Assembly: GCF_001598055.1 (NCBI RefSeq)
Contig: NZ_CP014845.1
Span: forward strand, 2,232,001 to 2,296,000
Source of the DNA: Cupriavidus nantongensis
GTDB taxonomy: Bacteria; Pseudomonadota; Gammaproteobacteria; Burkholderiales; Burkholderiaceae
Direction: 5' to 3'
DNA: 64,000 nucleotides
Each line of letters starts with the position of its first letter. Position 1 is the stretch's first letter. The position numbers and the translations under genes were made by a program. The notes below the pieces were generated by a model. It was not told the DNA's origin. It searched no databases and saw only the letters and a list, made by a program, of their open reading frames with translations. This document shows positions 49,921-58,557 of the stretch, piece by piece.

Positions 49921-51288
49921 TTATTCCCCCGCCGAGGCGTGGCTCTCCACACGGATGTTGTGCTTGTGCATGAGCCGGTACAGGGTCACGCGCGACACGT
50001 TGAGCTCGCGCGCGGCCGGCACCACGTGAAAGCCGTGGCTGGCCATCACGGTGCGGATCGCTTCGCGCTCGGCCTCTTCGCGGATCGCATCGAGGGTCTT
50101 GCGCGGCAGCTCGGCGCCGTTGTGCAGCTGCAGGTCTTCGGCGGTGATCTTGCGGTTGTCGGTCATCACGATGGCGCGGCGCACGCGGTTGATCAGTTCG
50201 CGCACATTGCCCGGCCAGGCGTACTGCATCATCGCCTGCGTCGCGCACGCGGAGAACCCGCGGATGCGACGGTGCGCCTCGTGGCCATGCTCGGCCAGCA
50301 CCGCATTGGCCAGCAGCAGGATGTCCTCGCCACGCTCGCGCAGCGCCGGGATCGACAGCGTCAGCACGCACAGCCGGTGGAACAGGTCGGAACGGAAGCG
50401 CCCGTCGCCCTGCGCCGCGACCAGGTCTACGTGCGTGGCCGAGATGATGCGCAGGTTCAGCGGGATCGACTGATGGCCGCCCAGCCGCGTGATCGTGCCC
50501 TGCTGCAGGAAGCGCAGCAGCGCCACCTGGCTTTCAAGCGGCAGGTCGCCGATTTCGTCGAGAAACAGCGTGCCGCCCTGGGCCTGTTCGATCCAGCCGA
50601 TCTTGCGCTGGTTGGCCCCGGTAAACGCGCCCTTCTCATAGCCGAACAGCTCTGACTGCACCAGGTGCGAGGGAATGGCGCCGCAGTTGATGGCGATGAA
50701 CGGGCCCTTGCGCCGGCTCGAGGCATCGTGGATCGCCTGCGCGGCCAGTTCCTTGCCGGTGCCGGACTCGCCCGAGATAAACACCGGCGCTTCGTTGTGC
50801 GCCACCTTGGCGAGCGAGCGGAACATCGCCCGCATCGCCGCGCATTCGCCGATCATGGTGCCGCGCGACGCGCTTTCCTGCGGGCGCGTGCCGTGCAGCG
50901 ACGCCATGCCGCGCGCATGCCGCAGCGTGTACAGCAGCTCCGGCATCGAGAACGGCAGGCGCACGTAGTCGACGCAATAGTCGCGGATCATCCGCCGCAC
51001 GCGCTCGTTGGCCAGCATCGCGTCGGAGGTGATCGCCACCCAGGTGATATGCAGGTACTGCAGCGCCTGTTCCAGCTGCGCGAACTCGGCCTCGCTGTAG
51101 TCGGACTGCAGGTCGATCACGCCAGCCGTGGGTGGGCAGGCGCGTACCGCGCGCTCGGCATCGCGCACCTGCGCGACGCGGCGGATTTCCCATTCCGTGC
51201 CGATCACGGCAGGGTCGAAACCAAAATCTTCATGACGCGACACGACCACGAGCTGTGCAGTGCGTGACGCCTTGCACAGTCGGTCCAT
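49921..51288 (-). CDS. Sigma-54-dependent regulator, VpsR-like
   Basis: A 455-residue bacterial enhancer-binding protein. An N-terminal receiver-like VpsR domain (about 1-125) precedes the AAA+ core: [15 protein letters not shown] (Walker A), [11 protein letters not shown] with the intact GAFTGA sigma-54 contact loop, [12 protein letters not shown] (Walker B) and the [10 protein letters not shown] finger. A Fis-type HTH ([20 protein letters not shown]) ends it. ATG 51288 follows GGGAGATCGTG. VpsR regulates polysaccharide and c-di-GMP functions in Vibrio; targets here are unknown. Confidence 0.92.
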   Translation of the reverse strand: MDRLCKASRTAQLVVVSRHEDFGFDPAVIGTEWEIRRVAQVRDAERAVRACPPTAGVIDLQSDYSEAEFAQLEQALQYLHITWVAITSDAMLANERVRRMIRDYCVDYVRLPFSMPELLYTLRHARGMASLHGTRPQESASRGTMIGECAAMRAMFRSLAKVAHNEAPVFISGESGTGKELAAQAIHDASSRRKGPFIAINCGAIPSHLVQSELFGYEKGAFTGANQRKIGWIEQAQGGTLFLDEIGDLPLESQVALLRFLQQGTITRLGGHQSIPLNLRIISATHVDLVAAQGDGRFRSDLFHRLCVLTLSIPALRERGEDILLLANAVLAEHGHEAHRRIRGFSACATQAMMQYAWPGNVRELINRVRRAIVMTDNRKITAEDLQLHNGAELPRKTLDAIREEAEREAIRTVMASHGFHVVPAARELNVSRVTLYRLMHKHNIRVESHASAGE

Positions 51289-51413
51289 CACGATCTCCCG
51301 GACGTTAGGCTTGTTCTTGGTGCCGGCACCCGTGGCCGCCGCAGCGGCGCGCGTCCGAGGCGGACGGTGGGGCTGAACTGGCTGCGGGCATGCGCCCGCG
51401 GTCGACGTCGGGG

Positions 51414-51884
51414 TCACGAGCTGGACAGACTGCGGGTGGATTCATCAGGCGCGGCAAGGTAATCCGCCCCCGGCTGGAGCTGCTCGCGGATGCGCCGCCG
51501 CACGGCCTCCTTTTCGCGCATCAACTCCACGCGAGGCGCCTGCGGCGACTGGCCGGAGTATTGGTAGTAGAGCGCCTTGTAGGTCAGCTGGCTCAGGATC
51601 CATTCCTGCAGCAGCGTGCGCTGGCGCGCCAGTTCCCCTTCGAGCAGCCGATGGCGACGCAGCAGGTTGGACACCGCCGCACGGGCGCTGTCGCTGAGTT
51701 CGCTGTCTTCGGCAAGCAGGGCTGCAACATCCGCGGTGGCCGCTTCGCTCACGGCGCGTTTGGCGGGCACCTCGCCTTCAGCCTCCCCCACGGCGGCCCA
51801 GGCTGGATGCATAGATCGGATGGATCGGTTACTGGACTCCCTGACAGGCCCGATGACGGGTCGCCGGATCTCTCCTGCGGTCAT
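51414..51884 (-). CDS. Hypothetical protein upstream of the VpsR-like gene
   Basis: A 156-residue mostly helical, charged protein with a central SELSDSARAAVSNLLRRHRLLEGELARQRTLLQEW likely to form a coiled coil, then ILSQLTYKALYYQYSGQSPQAPR. No membrane segment. It is in the same direction as the VpsR-like gene, ending 125 bp before it. No family recognised. Confidence 0.5.
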   Translation of the reverse strand: MTAGEIRRPVIGPVRESSNRSIRSMHPAWAAVGEAEGEVPAKRAVSEAATADVAALLAEDSELSDSARAAVSNLLRRHRLLEGELARQRTLLQEWILSQLTYKALYYQYSGQSPQAPRVELMREKEAVRRRIREQLQPGADYLAAPDESTRSLSSS

Positions 51885-52307
51885 GATTATCCCCGTTGAA
51901 CAACATCCCCCGGCACTGCACGTCTACGTTTACCACTTTTCAGTCTTGGAATTTTCTTGTCTGCGTGGCGCGCATGTTGTCCGCACGCTCCCGGATTGTG
52001 GACGGCGCCGTCATCGATCTTGACGGTCTCTGTCGCGAAAGCGCTGCCGTCCTGGCGCATTGCGCCGACGCGCTTCCGGCGTGGCTCCGGCCCACTGCCG
52101 CATACACCGGAGTCAAGAAGGGGCGCTTGCCGCGCCCCTCTTTGCCACGCCTATAGTTCAGTGCATTTGCGACGGTTTGTCCAGCCCCGTGTGGGTGACT
52201 TACAGCCAATCTCATCCATTGGTATGAGCCCTCGCGCACACATGCGAAAACGCTGGCCGCGGCACGCCGCAGCGCGCCATGTGCGTGCGTATGGCGCGGA
52301 AATACTA

Positions 52308-52324
52308 CGCAGAAACGGGTACGC
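52308..52324 (+). repeat. Dispersed origin-type iteron
   Basis: The exact consensus on the plus strand, about 2.5 kb left of the main origin array. Confidence 0.85.
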
Positions 52325-52423
52325 TCCGACACCCCACTGCGGCAGGGACATGCGCATGCCATGGCGATGAATCGCGCATGAATCGCTTATGCACCGTCGA
52401 GGTATCGGCCGCCCCGGCCGGCA

Positions 52424-52440
52424 CGCAGAATCGGGTACGC
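52424..52440 (+). repeat. Dispersed iteron, AGAATCGGG variant
   Basis: CGCAGAATCGGGTACGC, identical to origin copy 55656. Confidence 0.8.
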
Positions 52441-52467
52441 CTGACGAGCCTTGCGGCGTCGGTCGCA

Positions 52468-52484
52468 CGCAGAATCGGGTACGC
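52468..52484 (+). repeat. Dispersed iteron, AGAATCGGG variant
   Basis: CGCAGAATCGGGTACGC, 44 bp after the previous copy and in the same direction. The spacing matches that of the loose origin array. Confidence 0.8.
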
Positions 52485-52524
52485 TGCAGCCTCGTGCGAA
52501 CTGCGATGCGTGGCATCACGGCGA

Positions 52525-52550
52525 TAAAAAAGGCGGCCCTGGGGCCGCCT
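52525..52550 (-). terminator. Rho-independent terminator of the purine permease gene
   Basis: AGGCGGCC / GGCCGCCT is a perfect 8-bp stem with a 4-nt loop; on the minus strand it is followed by seven T. Confidence 0.85.
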
Positions 52551-52585
52551 GCAGACGAGACTTGTCGTTGACCCACGCGTGCGAT

Positions 52586-53950
52586 TCAGTGCCCCGGGAG
52601 GTAATAGAACTTGAAGATAAACACGGCTGCGATGATCCACACCATCACGGGCACGCTGCGCGCGCGTCCGGTCAGCAGCTTGAGCGCGGCATAGCTGATA
52701 AAGCCGAACGCCACGCCGTTGGCGACGGAATAGGTGAAGGGCATGCCCAGCGCCGTCATCACCGCGGGCACCACCTCGGTGACGTCGTTCCAGTCGATCT
52801 CCAGCAGCTCGCGCAACATCAGGCACGACACATACAGCAGCGCCGGCGCGGTGGCATAGGCGGGCACCGTCCCCGCCAGCGGCGCGATAAACAGTGCCGC
52901 GAGAAACAGCACGGCCACCGTCACCGCGGTCAGGCCGGTACGTCCGCCCGCCTGCACGCCCGAGGCGCTTTCGATATACGCGGTGGTGGACGACGTGCCC
53001 AGGAACGAGCCCGCCATGATGGCGGTGCTGTCGGCCATCAGCGCCTTGTTGAGCCGGTCCATCTTGCCGGCCTTGAGCAGTCCCGCGCGGTTGGCCACGC
53101 CCATCAGCGTGCCGGTCGCATCGAACAGTTCGACCAGGAAGAACACCAGCACCACGTTGATGATGCCGATCGACAAGGCCGCGGTGATATCGAGCTTGAG
53201 CAGCGTCGGGCTCAGCGACGGCGGCGCGGAAAAGACACCGTGGAAGGTGTTGCCGGCGAAGGCGAAGCTCAGCAGCGTGGTGAGCAGAATGCCGATCAGG
53301 ATGGCACCCTTCACGCGCAGGTGGTCCAGCGCGACGATCACGAAGAAGCCGACGATGGCCAGCACCGCCGAAGGCTGGTGCAGGTCACCGATGGTCACCA
53401 GCGTGGCCGGGCTCGCAGTGACGATGCCGGCGTTCTTCAGCGCAACGATGGCCAGGAACAGGCCAATGCCCGCGGTGATCGCCACGCGGATCGAATGCGG
53501 AATGCCATTGACGATCATCTCGCGCACGCGGAACAGTGTCACCAGCAGGAACAGGCAGCCGGAGATAAAGACCGCACCCAGCGCCGCCTCCCATGGGAAG
53601 CCCATGCCCTTGACCACCGTGTACGCAAAATAAGCGTTCAGGCCCATGCCGGGCGCCATCGCGATCGGATAGTTGGCGTAGAAGCCCATGATCAGCGTGC
53701 CGATCGCCGCGGCCACGCAGGTGGCGACGAACACCGCGTCCTTGGGCATGCCGGCATCGCCGAGGATGGAGGGGTTGACGAAGATGATGTACGCCATCGT
53801 CAGGAACGTGGTGATGCCGGCCAGGATCTCGGTGCGGACATCGGTCTGGTGCTCGCGCAGCCTGAATACCCGCTCGAGCAGCGATGGCGCGGCGTGGGCC
53901 GCTGCGGGGGTGGACGTGCCCGGCTTGGAAGCGGGATCCGGCATCGACAT
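52586..53950 (-). CDS. NCS2-family (AzgA-like) adenine/guanine/hypoxanthine permease
   Basis: A 454-residue membrane protein with about 13 hydrophobic segments. EILAGITTFLTMAYIIFVNPSIL and PIAMAPGMGLNAYFAYTVV are the AzgA/PbuG subgroup signatures. LLGTSSTTAYIESASGV-like text (SFLGTSSTTAYIESASGVQAGGRTG) is the conserved substrate-site region. It imports purine bases with protons. Starts at 53950 and 53944 are both possible. The terminator follows 36 bp after the stop. Confidence 0.93.
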   Translation of the reverse strand: MSMPDPASKPGTSTPAAAHAAPSLLERVFRLREHQTDVRTEILAGITTFLTMAYIIFVNPSILGDAGMPKDAVFVATCVAAAIGTLIMGFYANYPIAMAPGMGLNAYFAYTVVKGMGFPWEAALGAVFISGCLFLLVTLFRVREMIVNGIPHSIRVAITAGIGLFLAIVALKNAGIVTASPATLVTIGDLHQPSAVLAIVGFFVIVALDHLRVKGAILIGILLTTLLSFAFAGNTFHGVFSAPPSLSPTLLKLDITAALSIGIINVVLVFFLVELFDATGTLMGVANRAGLLKAGKMDRLNKALMADSTAIMAGSFLGTSSTTAYIESASGVQAGGRTGLTAVTVAVLFLAALFIAPLAGTVPAYATAPALLYVSCLMLRELLEIDWNDVTEVVPAVMTALGMPFTYSVANGVAFGFISYAALKLLTGRARSVPVMVWIIAAVFIFKFYYLPGH

Positions 53951-54199
53951 GAATGGTCTCCTGGTGTCTTATCGTGTCCGCGGCAACTTCGACCCGTGGG
54001 TCAGTAGCGGTGCCGGTGGGACCGGGCATGCGGCCGCGCTGCCCCGATGGGCAAGCGTACTCTGTACCGCCCGGCCCGGCCCTGTCACGGCGGGCACGAA
54101 TAAGCAACATGCAAAAGGCGTGATGATCCCACGACGCGCACGCGGCAGGCCAGTCCTGGGGCGCCCCCGGCAAGCCCGGCCATGGGGGCCGTCCCCATC

Positions 54200-54228
54200 T
54201 TGACGCTGGCGGCAATCCCCCGTATAAA
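54200..54228 (+). promoter_or_regulatory. Promoter of the left cold-shock gene with a long leader
   Basis: TTGACG (54200-54205), 17 bp, TATAAA (54223-54228). Transcription would start near 54235, leaving a leader of about 145 nt before the ATG. Long leaders are typical of cspA-type genes and act as cold-sensing RNA structures. The 54,235-54,378 leader contains T-rich runs near the start codon. Confidence 0.7.
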
Positions 54229-54378
54229 CGCGCCTAGATTCAAGCGACGAGGCAACAGTTCATTCGTTAGCCACCGTCTGGTACTTCGGTTGTCCATGGT
54301 GTCCTTTCCTTGAGTTCCCCGTGTCGGATGGCGTGTTCGTCATGCGATCTTTTTTGTCCTTTTTCTGGAAAGCAAATC

Positions 54379-54582
54379 ATGCAAACCGGTATCGTCAAGT
54401 GGTTCAATGACGCCAAGGGCTTCGGCTTCATCAAGCCGGACGCAGGTGGTGACGACCTCTTCGCTCACTTCTCGGAAATCCGTGCCGACGGCTTCAAGTC
54501 GCTGCAGGAAAACCAGCGCGTGCAGTTCGAAGTCAAGAATGGCCCGAAGGGCCTGCAGGCCGCGAACATCACCCCGCTGTAA
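54379..54582 (+). CDS. Cold-shock protein (CspA family), left of the origin
   Basis: A 67-residue OB-fold RNA chaperone. [18 protein letters not shown] and DLFAHFSEI are the RNP1 and RNP2 motifs. ATG 54379 gives MQTGIVKWF; an in-frame upstream start would be abnormal for the family. It faces the origin array, and its terminator lies between the two. Confidence 0.95.
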   Translation: MQTGIVKWFNDAKGFGFIKPDAGGDDLFAHFSEIRADGFKSLQENQRVQFEVKNGPKGLQAANITPL

Positions 54583-54628
54583 GCGTTGACCGCCAACGGC
54601 GCACCTGGTGTGCGCCGTACAGCGTAAG

Positions 54629-54660
54629 AACCCCGCCCCTGGCGGGGTTTTTTGTTTTCT
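54629..54660 (+). terminator. Rho-independent terminator of the left cold-shock gene
   Basis: AACCCCGCC / GGCGGGGTT stem with a CCT loop, followed by TTTTGTTTT. Confidence 0.9.
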
Positions 54661-54774
54661 GCCGCCGCATCGCGGTGCGGTGTCGGTTTGCCCTCCCCTT
54701 CGCCCCGCCGCTTTCTCGTCTTTTCTCGCACTTCGGCCTGATGGGGCGCAGCTCGTCGCTGCGTCGCCCCGCTT

Positions 54775-55523
54775 CGCAGAAACGGGTACGCGATGCTGCG
54801 GGGCAGTGCGACTGGCGCTTGGCCGGTGCACGCAGAAACAGGTACGCACCATCCCCCTGAGCCTCGTCCCTGCCAGCGAATAGGTTCGCAGAAACGGGTA
54901 CGTGTTGGCTCCCCGCCTCCTCCCACGCGTCCGTTGGCTACGCAGAAACGGGTACGCGACAAAAATTTTTTGCGCCCTCTCTGCGCTTCCCCACGCCGTC
55001 CAGACCCTGGCCTATCCACATCCCAGGCCCCGGCGAGCCGCCGCAGAAACAGGTACGCACCGTGTTGCGACGCAGAAGCCGGCCCCGGACGCTCCTCAAG
55101 CCAGCCGTTCGCAGAAACGGGTACGGACTTGCGCCGGTTGGCCGGTAAGGGCCTTCGCAGAAACGGGTACGCACCGATGCAGCAGCGCCATTGTGCAAGC
55201 CGCGCACGCCAGGACACCTTTCGACAGGGTCGCAGAAACGGGTACGCCGCAGCAAAGCCTATATGCATCACGTATACGGTGGGTGTGAGTACTAGCTTTC
55301 TATGTAAAGCCGATGTATAATGGAAACTTGGTGGAAGGTCCGTTCTCGCCCGAGCCGGAATCGACGCAGAAACAGGTACGGCTTGTTCGGCCGCATCATC
55401 CTCCGCGTGCGCAGAAACAGGTACGCTCAACGGCGAAGCCAGCCGCGAGGACCGGGTCGCAGAAATGGGTACGCCGCAGAAACAGGTACGCTTTGGCAGG
55501 GGTTTTCGCAGAAATGGGTACGG
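54775..55523 (+). repeat. Loose iteron array, 13 copies in one direction
   Basis: Copies begin at 54775, 54831, 54887, 54941, 55042, 55110, 55156, 55231, 55365, 55410, 55458, 55475 and 55507, all plus strand, 17 bp each. The variants are AAACGGG, AAACAGG and AAATGGG. Spacing varies from 17 (two copies abutting at 55458/55475) to 134 bp; the first three are exactly 56 bp apart. Degenerate partial copies also exist, for example near 55070. Confidence 0.9.
55316..55321 (+). promoter_or_regulatory. TATAAT box inside the origin
   Basis: A perfect TATAAT in an AT-rich patch between iterons. The -35 candidates are weak. It could drive an origin transcript toward repA. Confidence 0.3.
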
Positions 55524-55558
55524 GGGCGCGGTTAGTGATACCGGTTGTGCACTGGGGC

Positions 55559-55672
55559 GCGAACTTGTTTCTGCGGGGATAACCCTCTGACGGTTCAGTT
55601 ATCCACCGTTTTGGGCGGGAACCGGCCGCCCAGCGCGCCCGGCGGCCAGAAATCTCGCAGAATCGGGTACGC
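55559..55672. repeat. Inverted iteron, DnaA box and single iteron
   Basis: GCGAACTTGTTTCTGCG (55559-55575) is an iteron variant on the minus strand. A DnaA-like box TTATCCACC lies at 55599-55607. CGCAGAATCGGGTACGC follows at 55656-55672. Confidence 0.7.
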
Positions 55673-55722
55673 TTTGCGGGATCTTGCCTGTGGAGAAGCC
55701 TGTGGGCGACGGCGGTTATCCC

Positions 55723-55828
55723 CGCAGAATCCGGTTCGCGCCGGCCGCAGATACAGGTTCGGATGGTCGCAGATACGGGTTCGGCCCTTCGCTGAATCGG
55801 GTACGGATCGCCGCAGAATCGGGTTCGC
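55723..55828 (+). repeat. Tight iteron array, five copies at 22-23 bp spacing
   Basis: Copies begin at 55723, 55746, 55768, 55790 and 55812, all on the plus strand. The 22-bp step is two helical turns, the classic geometry for an initiator-binding iteron array. The sequence differs from the loose array: four of the five end in GGTTCG(C/G) rather than GGTACG, and AGAAT or AGATA replaces AGAAA. Confidence 0.88.
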
Positions 55829-56034
55829 GGGGCGTTGATTTCCCCTTACGAATCAATGGGCTTGGCTTCACGTATACGGTTTACAAGTAGTTAACCCGTA
55901 TCGGTATCGTTTACTGGTAGCTGATGGCTGGCGAACCGTGGACAACCCTGCCGGGTTGCCCACCGTCCGCCACCATGCGACCAGCCATTAGATCCTCCCG
56001 GCTCGCAAGAACCCCGCGGGCAATGCGGTGGCTT

Positions 56035-56051
56035 GTGTACCTGTTTCTGCG
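56035..56051 (-). repeat. Iteron at the repA promoter
   Basis: CGCAGAAACAGGTACAC on the minus strand, 53 bp before the repA ATG. A reversed single copy just upstream of the initiator gene is well placed for RepA autoregulation. Confidence 0.8.
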
Positions 56052-56104
56052 TGACAAGCTTTGCGGCTTCGAGTACAAAGGCGGGTAATCCGAAGCAAGC
56101 CACT

Positions 56105-57199
56105 ATGCCCATCAAACGCTCCCCGGCCGCCACGGGGGATCGAAGCGTCCTCGACCTGGACGCCGAGCCCTCCCGCATCATTGTTCCCGGCAACGAGAAC
56201 AACCTGGTTCCGTCCGAGAAATTCCAGCGCCTGTTCGACGAAGCACAGGCCATGGAGCGCGAAGACGCCTGGCAAAGTGGTGAGGTTGGCTTCCTCAGCC
56301 GCGCCAGCGTCCAGGTTACGCTGCCCTATCGCGCGCCCAAGGGCGCGCCGCCGGTCTGGACCCGCACCAGCGGCAATATCTCGCTGATGATCCAGCCGGG
56401 CTATTTCACGCAGCAACGCTCCGAGCGAGCCGCCAACGGCCGCCAGAAGCTGGTGTCGGAGACGGTGTCGCTGGGATACCCGTATGGCTCCTATCCGCGC
56501 CTGATGCTGGCCTGGATCGGCAAGGAGATCATGGCGAAGAAAAAGCGCGGCGAATTCACCGGCACGGTGGAAGACCGGCGTATCTCGCTTGGCAACTCGT
56601 TGTCGGAGTTCATGTACAACCTCGGCATCCCGATGGCCACCGGGGGCAAGCGCGGCACCATGACGCTGGTGCGCCAGCAGATGATCCGGCTGTTCTCGGC
56701 GACCATTGCCATCGTCCAGAACAAGTCGACGCCGAGCCAGAACCAGAACCCCAACCACGAGCCGCTGTCGATCGATCGCGTGGGCTACCTGCTGGCCGAC
56801 CAGCTGTCGACCTGGTGGGATCCGATGCAGCCCGGCCAGGGCTCGATGTTCGAGAGCTTCGTGGTGCTGTCCGAGCCGTTCTTCAACGAGCTGGTCAACC
56901 GGCCGGTGCCGGTGGACATGCGCGCGCTCAAGGCGCTCAAGCAGTCGCCGTTCGCGCTCGACGTGTATTCGTGGCTGACCTACCGGTTCTTCACGATCCA
57001 GCGTCGCACCGAGATCCCCTGGGAAGCGCTGCAGATGCAGTTCGGCACGGAAACCGAAAGCGAACGCAAGTTCCGCGCGCTGTTCCGCAAGGCGTTGAAA
57101 GACGTGCTGGTGGTCTACCCCGGTGCCAAGGTGGACGCGGACTCGTCCAAGGCGCTGATCCTGCAGCCATCGCGCACCAGCGTGCGCAAGCTGGGCTGA
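56105..57199 (+). CDS. repA: Replication initiator protein RepA of the second chromosome
   Basis: A 364-residue initiator of the plasmid RepA_C type. The middle has GFLSRASVQVTLPYRAPKGAPPVWTR and SLGYPYGSYPRLMLAWIGKE, and a central winged-helix region GNSLSEFMYNLGIPMATGGKRGTMTLVRQQMIRLF. This family initiates the second chromosomes of Burkholderia, Ralstonia and Cupriavidus and related plasmids. ATG 56105 is chosen; an earlier in-frame start at 56033 would read through the reverse iteron (CTCFCVT) and is rejected. It should bind the iterons upstream and open the origin with DnaA. Confidence 0.94.
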   Translation: MPIKRSPAATGDRSVLDLDAEPSRIIVPGNENNLVPSEKFQRLFDEAQAMEREDAWQSGEVGFLSRASVQVTLPYRAPKGAPPVWTRTSGNISLMIQPGYFTQQRSERAANGRQKLVSETVSLGYPYGSYPRLMLAWIGKEIMAKKKRGEFTGTVEDRRISLGNSLSEFMYNLGIPMATGGKRGTMTLVRQQMIRLFSATIAIVQNKSTPSQNQNPNHEPLSIDRVGYLLADQLSTWWDPMQPGQGSMFESFVVLSEPFFNELVNRPVPVDMRALKALKQSPFALDVYSWLTYRFFTIQRRTEIPWEALQMQFGTETESERKFRALFRKALKDVLVVYPGAKVDADSSKALILQPSRTSVRKLG

Positions 57200-57230
57200 C
57201 GCCGCCCGCGCGCAGGCACGCCCGGACGCA

Positions 57231-57263
57231 AAAAAGGCAAGCGTGAAACGCTTGCCTTTTTTG
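57231..57263. terminator. Bidirectional terminator between repA and the right cold-shock gene
   Basis: GGCAAGCG / CGCTTGCC stem with a TGAAA loop, flanked by A6 on one side and T6 on the other. Confidence 0.9.
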
Positions 57264-57314
57264 TTGCCCGCTGCGAACGCGTCGCGGCGGGTGAGAGCCC
57301 AGCCGAGGCTGGGA

Positions 57315-57518
57315 TCAGGCCGGCTTGATTGCCGAAGCCTGCAGGCCCTTCGGGCCTTGCTTGACTTCAAACGTCACGCGCTGCCCGTCCTTCAGGGTCT
57401 TGAAGCCCGAACCCTGGATTTCCGAGAAGTGCGCGAACAGATCTGCACCACCGTCGTCCGGGGTAATGAAGCCAAAGCCCTTGGTCTCGTTGAACCACTT
57501 GACCGTACCGGTTGCCAT
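57315..57518 (-). CDS. Cold-shock protein (CspA family), right of repA
   Basis: A 67-residue OB-fold protein, [21 protein letters not shown] with [20 protein letters not shown] precedes ATG 57518. It is convergent with repA, so the initiator and origin are bracketed by two cold-shock genes. The two differ at many positions and are not recent copies. Confidence 0.95.
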   Translation of the reverse strand: MATGTVKWFNETKGFGFITPDDGGADLFAHFSEIQGSGFKTLKDGQRVTFEVKQGPKGLQASAIKPA

Positions 57519-57696
57519 AGGAATTTCCTTTTCGAAGCAAGTTCTTGTACACAACGCAAACAACCGTTCAAGCACGTTGAGTTCTCGTAGATACCGAACG
57601 GAAGCCGACGAGGTGACACGACTTGACTCGACTGTAGCGCGCATCATAACCACTTTGGATTACGGTGTCATGTGCGGCGTAATGCGCACTACAGAT

Positions 57697-57726
57697 ACTT
57701 TAGGCACATTCCGGTCCGATTTTCAA
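57697..57726 (-). promoter_or_regulatory. Promoter of the right cold-shock gene
   Basis: On the minus strand TTGAAA (57726-57721), 18 bp, TAAAGT (57702-57697). The leader of roughly 170 nt matches the other cold-shock gene. Confidence 0.55.
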
Positions 57727-57869
57727 GCAATTTTACCGACTTGCCTGATTTCCCATGATTTATGGGCAGTCCGGCGCCCACCGGCTTGAAACACAATATT
57801 TGTTAAATTGGAAAACGGTTGATACGTCACCTGCTTTTGGCTACAGTTGCGCCTTAAGAATCAACCGCG

Positions 57870-57885
57870 CTTTCAGCGCTGAAAG
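57870..57885. promoter_or_regulatory. Probable parS centromere site 1
   Basis: CTTTCAGCGCTGAAAG is a perfect 16-bp palindrome, 10 bp before the parA start codon. The same 16-mer recurs inside parB. parS sites are 16-bp palindromes near parAB in most bacteria; ParB binding here is inferred. Confidence 0.8.
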
Positions 57886-57895
57886 AGAGGTCGCA

Positions 57896-58555
57896 GTGCC
57901 AGCCAAAATCATTACGGTCTTCAACCAGAAAGGCGGTTGCGGCAAGACGACGGTCAGCATGCACCTTGCCGGCACGCTGGGCTTGCGCGGCGCGCGCTCG
58001 ATGCTGGTCGATATGGACGAGCAAGGGACCGCCACCCGGTGGGCGGCGCAGGCCAGCGACGAGCGGCCATTTCCCGCTTCGGTCATCGGGCTGGCACCAT
58101 CCGGCGGCGCCATGCACCGCGAGGTCCGCAAATTCGTCCAGGATTACGACTACATCGTTGTGGATTGCCCGCCGGCAGTCCATTCGGCAGCGCCATCCAG
58201 CGCGTTGCTGATTTCCGACCTGGCCATCATTCCCGTCGTGCCGTCCCCGCCGGACCTTTGGGCGGCGGTGGCCGCCAAGACGCTGGCTCAGCATGCCCAG
58301 GTACAGAACGAATCGCTGCTGATCCGGGTCATGGCCAATATGGTCCAGCGTCGGGTGTCGATTGCGCGCCAGGCGATTGAAATCCTTGGCGATGATGGCG
58401 ATGTCCCGCTGTTGAATTCGATGATCGGCTCGCGTTCGGCGTTCCGCGAATGCCAGGCGATCGGCTGTACCGTCCATGGCGTGGCCGGCGCGCGCGAGGC
58501 GGTTCAGGAGGTCGACATGATGGTCGATGAAGTGTTGTCTTTGATTGAGCAATAG
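57896..58555 (+). CDS. parA: Chromosome partitioning ATPase ParA
   Basis: A 219-residue ParA of the small type without an N-terminal DNA-binding domain. FNQKGGCGKTTVSMHLA is the deviant Walker A, MLVDMDEQGTATRW the A' region and YIVVDCPPAVHS Walker B. The start is GTG 57896 after AGAGAGG; an upstream extension would run over the parS site. It drives ParB-parS segregation of the second chromosome. parB follows after 2 bp. Confidence 0.95.
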   Translation: MPAKIITVFNQKGGCGKTTVSMHLAGTLGLRGARSMLVDMDEQGTATRWAAQASDERPFPASVIGLAPSGGAMHREVRKFVQDYDYIVVDCPPAVHSAAPSSALLISDLAIIPVVPSPPDLWAAVAAKTLAQHAQVQNESLLIRVMANMVQRRVSIARQAIEILGDDGDVPLLNSMIGSRSAFRECQAIGCTVHGVAGAREAVQEVDMMVDEVLSLIEQ

Positions 58556-58557
58556 GC

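Larger units (their letters stand above)
51885..52585. other. 701-bp intergenic region with three iterons
   Basis: It contains a terminator-like GGGGCGC hairpin near 52117-52143, three plus-strand iterons (52308, 52424, 52468) and the purine permease terminator. Frames across the iterons are artefacts of the repeat. A 60-residue frame at 51974-52156 is not supported by a family or ribosome site. Confidence 0.55.
54661..56104. other. Replication origin of the second chromosome
   Basis: A gene-free stretch of about 1.4 kb next to repA. It holds 21 iteron copies: a loose array (54775-55523), one reverse copy (55559), one single (55656), a tight array (55723-55828) and one reverse copy at the repA promoter (56035). 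DnaA-box-like 9-mers lie at 55599 (TTATCCACC), 55012 (CTATCCACA) and 55689 (TTCTCCACA, minus). AT-rich patches are at 54958-54972 and 55260-55330. A 13-bp direct repeat TCACGTATACGGT occurs at 55268 and 55868. Function as the origin is inferred from this anatomy. Confidence 0.85.
57519..57895. other. Leader and promoter region between the cold-shock and parA genes
   Basis: This 377-bp AT-richer gap holds the cold-shock leader (about 170 nt), its promoter and, on the other strand, the parAB promoter region and one parS-like palindrome (57870). A short hairpin CCCAT-GATTT-ATGGG lies at 57753-57767. Confidence 0.6.

Noticed and set aside
54793..55320. Open frames of 128-175 residues running through the origin repeats
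   Set aside because: They consist of the repeat translated (ETGT, RNGYA and similar) with no family match or ribosome site.
54775..55828. CRISPR-like array
   Set aside because: The 17-bp units are too short, spacers vary from 0 to over 100 bp, copies recur far away, and there are no cas genes. They are iterons beside repA.
56033..56104. Upstream start for repA
   Set aside because: The extension reads through the reverse iteron (CTCFCVT) and is unlike the initiator family; ATG 56105 is preferred.
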